Assembly (NCBI GenBank): GCA_020746835.1
Contig: JAGPNK010000001.1
Span: 4,402,001 to 4,466,000 of the forward strand
Reading direction: 5' to 3'
Origin: Stachybotrys elegans
Lineage: Eukaryota > Ascomycota > Sordariomycetes > Hypocreales > Stachybotryaceae
DNA length: 64,000 bases
Shown piece by piece: positions 35,976 through 46,802 of the stretch (its first letter is position 1; each line of letters starts with the position of its first letter). Below the pieces are notes generated by a model. The model worked only from the letters and a program-made list of their open reading frames with translations. It did not search any database and was not told the origin of the DNA. The translations under genes were made by a program, and so were the position numbers.

Positions 35976-37612
35976 GCCAAGCATCTGGCCAGAGAGTGGA
36001 GGCCAAGTTCATGCTCTTTGGATAGGCAGGCGTAATTGGCCCTACTACATGTATGTATGTTCTTATATATTGGCTTGCATTTCCTTGTATCCTGTCCCTC
36101 TTTACCTTGGATATCACTCTGGAGACTTGGTTGGGTAGGCAGAGGCTCTAGTAATACGTGGGAGGCCATCAGCATCAGCCGGTAATCGTTGGTAAATCAG
36201 AAGAAATATGTTGTCTCATTGATTCCCAGGGCTGTAGCACTGGTACCATGAGCCAACCGTTCAGAGGTAGGGTAAATTTCCAATATGGTTGGAAACACTC
36301 TGATGCCGGCTTTACACCTGGTGTTTATAGCGTTTGTTTTATAGCATTGATTACGGATTTGACTTACTTCGCACCAGCTTGGCGGATTGAGGTCCGCACG
36401 CAGCTCGTTCACCTGCCAAAGTATTTTATTTCCTCAAGGCCGGCTATCCGGATCGGATGCCCAGAAACTGCGCCGGCCAGGTGTGTGATCTACCCGGATA
36501 TCAGGAAAGGTGTGGGTGTAAGCAGAATGCAACCCCACAGGGAAACGGAAATCGCAAACGAGCTTCCTCCGGGAGGTCATGTCATTACAACGCCACCGTG
36601 CGATAAGAATGCTTCGCGGGCGTTGTCGGGGCAGGCATCGCGCTCAATGGACCGGCTGGCCACTGGGATGGATGGGCCGAGCCACGAGGCCGGCTATTAG
36701 ACCAGCATCGGGAAGCAACCCGGTGAGCCCAGGGCGTGACGTCAAGTAATTGAAGAGATGAAACATAGGCGGGGATGGGCTGAGCAAAATGAAGAAGTGT
36801 GCGATTTGAACAGGCTTAGGGGATCTGCAAGAGAGCTCCTGTCAAGGTTGGGAGGATCCATATGGGTGTGTGGTGAGGTGTGTGAGTGTGTGTTGTACAA
36901 CCGCAACCGGACGTGATACATCACATTGATGATGGGAGGCCTCGTGAGAGAGAGCGCGCTCGGAGATCCCGTTAGGGTGACGGCCTGTAAGCCGTGAATC
37001 GAGGTATAGCATCCCCCCATCAAAGTCAATGAGAACATGTGGCCATGTGGTCGCATGATGCAGCATGCGGGATGTTTGTTTCAACGCCGTCTATATGCAG
37101 GCCATAATGCGGTGAGAAGAGCCATGCTTAAAGGCAATTTGCGGTCGACAGCAGACCCGGCCCCAAGTGTGTATGCTCGTTGCTCTATTAGGCTTTGTGC
37201 AATCCGAATGGAACCCAAAGGGCAATGGGCAGCGACCGCCGTCATGCTGCAGCCGTGGTCTGATCTTGTCTTGCTTTACACACGCTTGATGTCAATGCTC
37301 ACTCTCTTCACTGCTTGTGGCAGCTACAGGGCAATTCGATGAGACAATGCTGTACGCAGCCATCTATCAGGGCAAGCGTCGGTTGACTGCCTGCAACGTT
37401 CGCCACAGCTAGCCGGGATCGAGGGGCAGACTGGCGCTCTTGGTCCCGATCTATTTGCCAGCTCATTTCGCTCGGACGCAGCTGTAAAGAGCTACAGTTG
37501 TGTTATGGACAAGTTGCCTGATGGCTCTGTCGACCTGCCGTTTGCTTGCCAATGCAGTGCAGTGCATGGGCTGAAGCTCAAGTTACTTTAACACACTGCA
37601 TGTACATGTGCA

Positions 37613-37650
37613 GTGCATGTGCATATGCATGCGCGCGTACGCACGCGCGT
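37613..37650. other. Perfect alternating purine/pyrimidine tract (Z-DNA-prone)
   Basis: Every odd position is a purine and every even position a pyrimidine for 38 bases, including a GCGCGCG core and ACGCGCGT. A 16-base alternating run directly precedes it (37597-37612). Confidence 0.9.
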
Positions 37651-39336
37651 CTGTGCCCTACCTCGAATCGAGAATTTGAAGCATGCACATAACCTTGTCA
37701 GTTGATGTGTTGTTTCCGTCCGGTACATGCTCCGGTGAATGAGGCATTTTGAGTTCCCCTTGTCCTGTGCCCTATCTCTGAGCAAGCGAAGACGGGCAAC
37801 AAGTATGTCGGTGTGCGGCGAAGAGAGGCGGAGGGAAAGTGAGTGGGTGCATGCACGTGTGTGGGCTCTGGACGAGCTTCTTCTGCATTGCCGCGCGCGC
37901 AATCCCAGCCAGCACACTGCTTATTAGGTGGGAGGTAGGGCACAGGTAATGCTCCCGTCGGATTTATCAGCAAGGGCTAGAAGCTTGCTTGCATTTGCCT
38001 CTAGCTGACACGACCATTATTGATGTGGGTTGCTCCTCGGCTCTGCCACTACCTGGGTGCTCGTGACGGCTGGCTGACAGTCTTGGTAAAAGGGCAGGAG
38101 AAACGAGAGGCCAGAGAGGCGAGTGCACTCTGAGAAGCAGCACATCAGTAGATATGGATAACGTAGGGCGTGAGATGCGCCGCTGGTCTTATCGAGGAAC
38201 AACGCTTGCGGTCAAAGAACCCCCTTGGTCCTCTATGGCCAGCACATCTCGAATATACCTTTCTGACTTACGTGGAGCATGAGGATCCTTTGCCCTAATA
38301 CTGACGCCTGGGATAGATTCTCCAGGGCTGCAAAAGGCATCGTGGAATCTGCTGCAAAAGGCCAGTGGATACAGCGTGGTCCCAGAAGGGTCCATATCCA
38401 TCTACCCGCCTTTGATGCTAGGTTGTTGGGCAGGGCCCATGTTGCCAAGAAGTGTCTCCCCGCGAAATCTTGCCAAATCCCGTAGGACATGATCAGGATG
38501 GGTGGTGTCCATGTGTATGTATGTATATAGGAAGTAGGTACGGGCCAAGCAGGTGGTGTGTGTGGAAGACGGTGGCTGAAAGTACCCGACGATAGCTCCA
38601 TTCTTGGCTTGAACCCTGGGAAATTTTCATCTCTTCTAAGTCTCCAGCTATGGAGAAGCAATCTTGCAAGTTCATGATGGGCGGCACGGAATAGCCGGCG
38701 GGGTGAATTCGGCGTGCGCCCAAGGCTTGGGGTATGGCCGGCGTCTTGAAGAAAAGAACTTTCTGCGTCATATTGGTGGCATGGGCGCAAAGGCGCAGAG
38801 GGGACATGCTAGCCTTATCCAGGTACCGTAACCACGAGGTCGGGTTCACGATGCCATCCTTGGTTGGAATCCTATATCCGCTGGGAAAGGAAATCGCCAA
38901 GCATTGGAACCGTACTCGGTATCTTGGCCGTAGGGCCCGGTGTGCCGCTGCCGTTGAAGAATCAAACCCTTGGCACCAGGTGTATATCCGAGTGTGTGAT
39001 TTAGGGAGTGTGTACATACATGTATGTGTGCCGAGCTGGAGATGAAAAAGTACGCTTGGCCCCAGTAATGCCCGCTCTGTGCCAATGGTGAGAGACACAC
39101 AAATTTTCGTGTATGGCATGGGCTCGTCGTCCGGGCCGGCGTCGCTGGATTGTCCTGGGCCGGTCTAGATTCCGGGCCATCTCAGCAGTGCGAGGGCGAG
39201 GGCAAAAAGGATCAAGGGAATGGAAGCAATGGCTAGTCCAGGCCCGTTCTCTGCCGAAAAAATCTGAGCGAGACCACCTGAGGGGTAGGTCAGCGGAGGT
39301 ATCTTCATGACCCGTGCGAGTCAAACAACGAAGACA

Positions 39337-39356
39337 TGTACATGCAGTTACATGCC
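39337..39356. repeat. Second copy of the double TGTACATG element
   Basis: Same layout as 9354-9374, with one base missing between the two halves. Confidence 0.6.
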
Positions 39357-40262
39357 GAGACAGCATCCACCTCTGCCAGTCTGCCAGAGAAGACGCGAAG
39401 GGTAAACCTTTCCGCAGCAGCTCGAGGACGCATCGAATGGAGGATGCAGATGGGCACCGCCATACTAGATCAGAGGGATTGGGCAGGGACCGGGGGTGAG
39501 GCAAGACTCCTCGGCACTCGGACTAGAATGGATGAGGAGACGTGAGGGTGTGGAGTGGGCAAGGGAATGGATGCGGTTAGGATAGAATGCATCGTGTTCG
39601 CATGAGGAGCAGCCGCCTTCGCAATTTTCTCTCTGGTTTTATTTTCTTCCGCATCCAGCGGCTTGCTGGTGTCTTGACTGGATCCTCCTGGACAAGTGGC
39701 CACCCAACACTCTCTCCGCGCCACAAGGTCGTGAATGGATGGAAACGGTGAGCGCCCGCATCATCGGTGGGCTGCCTCCCTTCCCTTGTGGACGGTTGGT
39801 GCGCATGTCGGTAACCTCGGTGTCGTGCGTACATAGTACACACGTCGCCTTTATTAGCGGTCTGGGCAGTGGCTGTTCCTACATTAGTAGTAGACACCAT
39901 GCTTTATAGTTGGGATTCAAGACATGCCGACATAGAGAGTAGACGGGGCCCGGCTGCCTCTTTTCTTGTGTCTCAAGAGCTGGGATTTGCAGGATACCTT
40001 ACCTACTGTCTTGCACACTGTCTTGGTTGGATCGGTGTCTCGGGCTGCACACTTTGGTAACTGGCAGGTAGGCAAACTTTCATGTCGGATGCCTTACACA
40101 TGCAAACTTCAGCACATGGATCAGGTTTCCCTCATCAGGGTCAGGTCAGCCGTCCAAGATGGCGGTGGAACCAGGCAGAAAGGTTCATTCTACCTATCGT
40201 CGTCGAGTAAGAGCTGGGCGCTCCTTCCACCATGTCATTTAAGTCACCTCACGTTACATCGG

Positions 40263-40280
40263 AACAATTAACGAATTGTT
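40263..40280. repeat. Inverted repeat AACAATT...AATTGTT
   Basis: Seven-base perfect arms with a 4-base loop. Confidence 0.7.
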
Positions 40281-40821
40281 GCCTCAATGCAGGAAGGAGA
40301 GCGCGCCTGCCAAATTGCTTACCTCACTCAGGTATAGCGCAGGACTGCACCCGAACACTGAACACAGGTTGCCGCTCATGCTTCGTCATATCTGAATCCG
40401 CCAAGGACTCAAAGTAGGGCAGCCGTGGTTATTGCAGAAACAATCTCACGTCGCACCACCCCCGTCCGATCCAGAGCTCTGGCATTCGCATTGCTTCGAG
40501 ACCGGGCCGCGATGCAAGAAATACTCTATGAATGTGTACGTAGCTACTGCATTGGCTCCCTCACTATCACGCACTACCACATTGGGCCACCTCCTTCCAC
40601 CGTTTTAATAGTAGCTGGCAACACTCCCCGATGGCCCCAAGCTCAATCTCCCACAGGCTTGCCAGGCTCCCCGCAAGTTGGCGCGTCTAACCCTGTCCAC
40701 ACCTTGGATATAAGTTGACTGAACCACCTCCAGCCATCGATGACCGTGATACCTGTGATGCAGTTGTTCATATTGACCCGGGGCTTGACCCTAGTACCTT
40801 TACTTACCTTCAGCATCTCCT

Positions 40822-40838
40822 GGAGGTACCGTACCTCC
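40822..40838. repeat. Inverted repeat GGAGGTAC.GTACCTCC
   Basis: Eight-base perfect arms around one base, 17 bp in all. The surrounding few hundred bases are rich in further GTACCTC/AGTACCT words. Confidence 0.8.
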
Positions 40839-42541
40839 CTACGGTATGGATGCTCGTCTTCTGGTCTGGCCGCTGGGCTCCACCTCCAACCCTAGGACTT
40901 GCGGGCTGAGATTGGACCTGGCCTTCGCCAGTACCTCCGGCTCAAGAGGTTGGTCGCAAGCCGCCCAAGTAGATCCGCCGTCAATATCTCGGCCAGTTCC
41001 TTCCCCGTATAGTGTCATGCTGCCATGTGCTGCAGGTCCCACAGTACCTCGGGTATACCTCAGTTGCCTCCAGTGCCTACATGTACATGCAATTCAACTC
41101 GCTTTCAACCCACGGAACCACCTGCCGTGCCCTTATTCCCTCGCCTCACTTGGCTTCGCCTTACAAATTCGTTTATTTGCCTTGACTCAGTTAGGACTAA
41201 CCTCAACGTCAAACAGACCAATCTTGGCTGGTTTTTTGTTTTGTTTTGTCATGAGGTATTCTGTGTTTTCTCAGCGCCTCCCTCTGTTGACAATGGAATG
41301 ACTTTTTTATTTTTATTTTTTGACTTTCGTATGGTTTTTTTCTTCTTCTTCCTAACCCGCCTATTTCTCACGCTCCTCACTCTCTCCCTCTTGCTTCTTT
41401 GCCTCCCTTCTTCCTCTGACATTCGGATTGAACTCGGGCGCGTCCTGCGCAGCATTGAACCCGCTGTTCGCTGTTCGCCGCTAGGCTCCCCCTCTTCGTC
41501 CCTTCCCTACCTAGGCTCCCGGTCCCTTCCTTCCAGGTTCCTTGTCCACCCTCCTTCCTCCTGCCACCTGCCACCCGACCCAGCAGCACCTGCCAACCAC
41601 CGTGCTCAGGTCCTTCCACCACTTCTGTTCTTGCCCTACCTTCTTCAACCTCCCTCACCTCCTTTGCCTGCTGCTGTTGTAGCCCGTTTGGCGTTTCTTG
41701 CTGACGCTCTTCATCTCCGTATCCTGTTCCCTTGGAGCCATCGTCTGGTTTCTCTCTCTCTCTCTTCCTTTCTTTCACCTCGCATCGCATCCCGACTCTC
41801 AAAGCCGCCTCATTCGACCCTTGAGAGAACACAAAGGTTCGAGTTCACAGTGCAGGGCCTGAGCCCATAAGCCGCCTACAGGCGCCCTACACGCACGCCT
41901 GCACACCTGGACGCTGCCAATAAGGCCCTTGTCACCTGAGCCCGGCGACCACCTACCTGTGTCTTACCAATCTTCGCCTACACTGAAAGCACTCACACTC
42001 CTGTGTGCTGCAGCACAACAGGCATTCGCCTGTCCCTTGGCCACTCGCACATTCTTGGCTCGCCTCCTTGTCCACTGGCCACTCGTCCTCTGACGGAGCG
42101 TCATCATCTCTTCCAAAAAGGCCCCGGCCACCCCTCCCACCCAGTCCCAGTCCACAGGAAGTCGCATCCTAGTGTCTTTGCTACCCCTCCACCCGTTTTA
42201 CTTGCCATATACATACACCCCCTCCTCCCACCTCGCTATTGCAGCCAAATCCCGGCTATTGCAGGCCCAGTTTACGATACCGGTTCAACAGCCACCCAGC
42301 CCTTTTTATCGCCCAGATCGCCATCACCACTGCTGTTACCGTCACCAGTTGTTCCACGTTCGCCGCCACGTTGCTGCCGCCTTGCAGCATAGCGTACGCA
42401 GTGGTACCAGCGAAAATTGGGTGCATTATCCATCACTCCTCGAGTCCTCGACGTCTTCTTCTGCTCCGCTCCGCTCTCCAACCCTAAGCTTGCATCATTG
42501 TCTCAGCCCGCCTCATCAGACTACCCAGACACCTCTGAAAG

Positions 42542-44153
42542 ATGACGGCGCTCACAAGCGATACGAAACCCTCCTCCACTGCCAGCTCAAAGCCCTCGTC
42601 GATCAAGTCACAAGAAGGCGTACGGAGGTCGCCTGCTTCCGCAACTACTAATGGCTCAACGTCGGCCGCCACGCCTGGCCAGGCCGCATCCACCGACGCT
42701 TCTCTAAGACCTTCTATCGAAAAAGCCAGTGTCAAAGAAAGGTTCTCTCGCATGTTCTCCAGCAAGGAGCTCGCCAAACTCACTGCTGCTTCCAACGTCG
42801 ACCCGGCCAACCGACCCCGGGGATCTTCTGTGAATGGTGTCGCCACCTCACCTCAGCCTCAGCCTCAGCCTCAGCCTCAGCCTCAGCCTCAGAAGGAACA
42901 ACCAACGGACAAGCCCGCTGCTGCCGCTGCTGCTGCTCCGGTAAAGACACCATCAGGCAAAGAACCTACCCAGCGCTTTGTTCTCAACCCTGATGCTCAG
43001 GGAGGCCATGAGCATTTTCTGAAATCGAACCGAAGACAGGAAAAGCTCTCGGATATGTGGCGCGCTCTGATCGGCAAGAAGCCAGAGGCAAACCACGACC
43101 ATGATCTCTCTCTGGTTTCCAACTGGGTCGACTCGCTGCAGCGCGAAAAGGACGAGGCAGCGACTGACAGGAAGGGAGGGCCCAACGCTTCATGTACCCT
43201 CGTCGAAAAATACGGTAAATGCCATGAGGTTGTTGGTCGCGGAGCCTTTGGTATTGTCAGAATATCCCATAAGAAGCTGGCCGGAACTGGTGGCGAGAAG
43301 CTCTTCGCGGTCAAGGAGTTTCGTCGTCGCCCAGAAGAGTCGGAAAAGAAGTACAGCAAGCGTCTTACTGCCGAGTTCTGCATCTCCTCCTCTTTACGCC
43401 ACCCCAACGTGATCCACACACTGGACCTTCTCAAAGATGCCAAGGGCGATTACTGCGAGGTAATGGAATTTTGCGCCGGCGGTGATCTCTACACACTCGT
43501 CCTCTCCAGTGGAAAGCTTGAGGTTCAGGAGGCCGATTGCTTCTTCAAGCAAATGATGCGTGGCGTTGAGTATCTACACGAGATGGGAGTCGCTCACCGT
43601 GATCTCAAGCCCGAGAACCTCCTCCTAACCACGCGTGGTGCTCTCAAAATCACCGACTTCGGCAATGGCGAGTGCTTCCGCATGGCCTGGGAGACGGATG
43701 CTCATATGGTTTCTGGGCTCTGTGGTTCCGCTCCCTACATCTCGCCCGAGGAGTACGTGGATAAGGAGTTCGATGCAAGGGCAGTTGATGTCTGGGCTTG
43801 CGGTGTTATATACATGGCAATGAGAACTGGCCGTCATCTCTGGCGCGTGGCTAAGAAGGATGAGGATGAATTTTACGCTCGCTATCTCGAGGGCCGCCGC
43901 GATGAGGAAGGTTATGGCCCCATCGAGGCTCTCCACAGGGTATGTCTATTCCTCTCTTCCACCTGCATCTTCTTGGCCGCATCAGGCTCGTTTCAATGAC
44001 AAAAGCTAATTCACTTTTTAGGCTCGTTGTCGCAACGTCATTTACTCTGTGCTGGATCCCCATCCCAGCAGAAGATTGACTGCCGCACAAGTCCTCAAAT
44101 CAGAATGGGTGCGTGAGATCAAGCTCTGCAAGGCCGGAGAGGAAGGTCTGTAG
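42542..44153 (+). CDS. SAT4: HAL4/SAT4-type Ser/Thr protein kinase
   Basis: Exons 42542-43939 and 44022-44153 give 509 residues; the 82-bp intron (GTATGT...TAG) joins EALHR to ARCRNVIYSVLDPHPSRRLT. The first 200 residues are Ser/Pro/Gln-rich with a (Pro-Gln)7 run. The kinase domain shows VVGRGAFGIVRISHKK, the lysine in FAVKEFRRR (about K257), AHRDLKPENLLL (about D353), DFGNGE (about 371) and CGSAPYISPEE. The insertion after the lysine and FGNGECFRMAWE are typical of the fungal Hal4/Hal5/Npr1 group. In yeast Sat4/Hal4 stabilises the Trk1 potassium transporter and other nutrient permeases at the plasma membrane. The length is close to yeast Sat4. An upstream ORF (42172-42651, another frame) overlaps the start codon and could dampen translation if it lies in the mRNA. 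Confidence 0.87.
42851..42892 (+). repeat. (CCTCAG)7 coding hexanucleotide repeat
   Basis: Seven perfect units encode a (Pro-Gln)7 run in the kinase N-terminal region. Such hexamers are prone to length variation between strains without frameshift. Confidence 0.92.
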
Positions 44154-45393
44154 TGCCCAGAGCAAGCCATTACGAATACCCACGAGCGCCCCTTTTGACG
44201 CGACGACCCGGCGCTGTTCTATCCTCGCACATGCCACAAACCCTCTGAAGACGCTGCTCCATGACTGGCTACAATGGTCTACGATCACTGCCATTGCTTG
44301 TATTTATGGATGCTGTTGTCTGCAGTGAGCTTTGGCGCTTGGCTCTCCCAGGGAGCTGTTATGGTGAGCCGTCTACGTTGATGCCGGTATCCTTCCAGGG
44401 CCTGCATCTGCTCCTCTAGGTGCGCAGCGGCTCGGCATGGCTTCTTTCAGACTCATCTTGAACATGATTTAATGAAGTCATGATTCTCGTCTTAAAGGCG
44501 ATGTTTTCCTTTGTCTCTGCCCAGCAACGGTGTTTTGGCGCATGTCACATACGAGCCCTTTTGTTCTCTTCCAATTTTGCCGTAAGGTTGGAGCGCAATA
44601 CGCGCTCCATGGGGCTGGTGAGCTCCCAAGGGAACAACCAGTGCAAACAGCAGCACTCTGTACACTCAACGGGAGGATGCTTGGTTTCTACTTTACTCCT
44701 TGTTCTGCTGCCGTCTCCTCCACTTTCCGCCCTCTTCTTCCAAAGGGTTGCGTAGACAGATGGGCATTGATTTCTTGAAAAGGGCATTTCGGATTGTCGT
44801 CAGCTGATTGGATATATGAATGGCACAGGCAGCAGAAAGCAGACGGAGGGCAAATGGAGGTTTCCTGATAATGTTATATGTAAATCAAATTACTTGCAGC
44901 TAGACAGTGCGCTCGTCACAATCAACTCGTGCCTGTCGATACTGTATGGCCCAACCAAGACGTGGACTCAAGGCATGGAAGAAGCTGCATTGAAGGCAAG
45001 AAGAATTGTATCGAAATGAATGGATGAGATCAGAGTGCATATACATCAATGATAAGATGCCATTCGCTGCCACAGGGCCTCTCTGCATCAGCTATATACA
45101 AGTCAACATTATATCCCATGAAACCCAAACACACCATTAACCCCCATTAACCCAGATATCCCTAAAAAGCGGCCCACTGTTCCCCTTCCGCTTCTAAGAG
45201 CGTTGACATGGAGAGAAGGTAAGAAAGTATTGAAACAAGAACGGCCAAAAGTACTCGGCCACCCAAGCGTAAACGTTGATTTGATAACGAATAGGTATTT
45301 CATGCATTAACCCTCATCAAGCCAGCCCCTCCGCCTTGAACCCAACGCCATTCCTCCCACTCATAATAAGTTGCCGAATGTTTGTACCGTTGG
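44154..45393. other. Convergent intergenic region, HAL4-type kinase / unknown gene
   Basis: About 1.2 kb between two stop codons. A 10-bp tandem duplication (CCATTAACCC twice) lies at 45134-45153. No gene seen. Confidence 0.5.
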
Positions 45394-46802
45394 TTATGAG
45401 TGAAAGAGATCCCATGCACGCTCACATAGTCGGAGGAACTCTTCTCTCTTCTGGCGTTGGGTTTCAGGGCTGTCGCGTCCAGCACCAAAGGGGCCCCGAC
45501 GCGTGGCTGCAGGACCGTGACCAAGAGGAGGGCTGCTACCATCCTCATATTCTGCCCGTGTTCTGCGCTTGCTTGCGCTTCGGCTGGGGTCGCTTGGGCG
45601 GCTGCCGGGGGCGGGTGAAGGAGGCGTCGGGGGCTGGTGACCTCCATAGTGCACGAGTTTGGGTAGCAGTTCTGGTCTTCCTCCAGCAAGCTCTTGTTGT
45701 GCCTCCTCGGCGCTCTTGTACTCCCTGGGGCGGCCTTGGTACGCTGGGGGTTGAGGAGCCGGAGGGTGTCCAGGAGAGGTCATAGGTCCGCGCGATGTTG
45801 GTGGAGGATTGTGATACAGCGAAGCTGGCTTTGCTGTCTCGGGAGGCGCGGGTAGGCCTTGACCAAAAACATCGCTGATGGGAGGAAGACGGTTGCTGGT
45901 CTGGTTTGCCGGAACATGGTGGATATGCGAGGTACTCGATAGGTTCGAGTGCTGGTTGGCCAAATGGCGAGTAAGGGGTGCTGGGTTCTGGCGGCCTGTA
46001 AAGCTGTGTCCGAGGGGTGCTGACTGAATGACCCTCTCGTGAGCAAACTGCTCATGGGATGGAGCAACGATGGACAGTCCTGGGGGCGCTTTGCCCTTGC
46101 GCGACATGCCTGGAGTCCTGGCAGTAAACTGTGCCGAAGGGTGATCTTTGTCCTTGTCCGAGGGACCATCGCCCTTGGCAGACTGCTGGTGCAGTCTTGC
46201 TTCGATGATATTGCGCTGCTGGTCGCGTACCGACAGACTGCGTTGGAGCTGCTCCTTCATCACAGGATCCTGTGTCACAAAACCCGGGGAGAGACAGGCG
46301 ATGCCAACTTCTTGAATACCCAGGCCTTCGCGCGCTGTCAAAGGTCGACCTGAGTTGATTCCGCTGCGGTTGGTGTTCTTGGACAGATCCAAGTTTGATG
46401 GGCGACGTCGTGAGGCGGGCATACCGGGCGATCCAGGTTCCTTCTTGACAACAATCTTGGGATGACTGGCTGCGGCTCGGCTACTAAACATGCAACGTCA
46501 GCAGGCATGATCAACAAGAGGCGGAGCAGGACTGGCAGAAAGAAAGGCAGAGAGACTCACGGGCCAGAGGGGGAAGATTTCGATGCGGCGGCAGCCAGAG
46601 CACGAGGGCTGCTGCTGTCGTGGCGTTGATTAGTGGGACCAGGGCCGTTATTTGCGCTGGCAGTACCAGAGGATGCAGCGGCACTTCTCTGTGCAGAAGG
46701 GGAGGCCAAGTTGTTGGCAGTAGATTGGGGCGGAAGTTCTGATGGGAAAGATGATCTCTCATGGGGAGCCGGAGAGGGGGCCATTGCAATTGCAGCGCTC
46801 AT
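45394..46802 (-). CDS. Unknown 443-residue fungal protein
   Basis: Reverse-strand exons 46802-46561 and 46483-45394 give 443 residues. The 77-bp intron has GTGAGT, GCTGAC and TAG signals and joins SPSGP to SRAAASHPKIVVKKEPGSP in frame. Most of the chain is Ser/Pro/Ala-rich and probably disordered. Two islands look ordered and constrained: about residues 130-180 (LGIQEVGIACLSPGFVTQD followed by LQRSLSVRDQQRNIIEARL) and the extreme C terminus (QRQKREEFLRLCERAWDLFHS). A basic stretch (SASKRRTRAEY) and a sumoylation-like VKKEP suggest a nuclear protein, which is inference. I do not recognise the family. The alternative ATG at residue 7 is less favoured. Codon composition matches neighbouring genes. 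Confidence 0.75.

Larger units (their letters stand above)
35976..42541. other. 6.6 kb gene-free region upstream of the HAL4-type kinase
   Basis: No ORF on either strand looks coding; the longest, 41025-41870, is Leu/Pro/Ser low complexity. It contains three copies of the palindrome CATGTACATG (37599, 39335, 41080), a 38-bp purine/pyrimidine alternation (37613-37650), inverted repeats at 40263-40280 and 40822-40838, and a pyrimidine-rich forward strand from about 41280 onward that probably belongs to the kinase leader. Confidence 0.5.

Noticed and set aside
38233..39504. Three overlapping reverse ORFs of 167-208 codons
   Set aside because: No protein-like composition, different frames overlapping each other, and no splice pattern that links them into a conserved protein.
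41025..41870. A 281-codon forward ORF upstream of the HAL4-type kinase
   Set aside because: Same pyrimidine-tract effect; homopolymer Phe/Leu/Ser/Pro runs and no conserved motif.
45134..45153. CCATTAACCC tandem duplication as a telomere-like repeat
   Set aside because: Only two units and the wrong sequence for a fungal telomere (TTAGGG).
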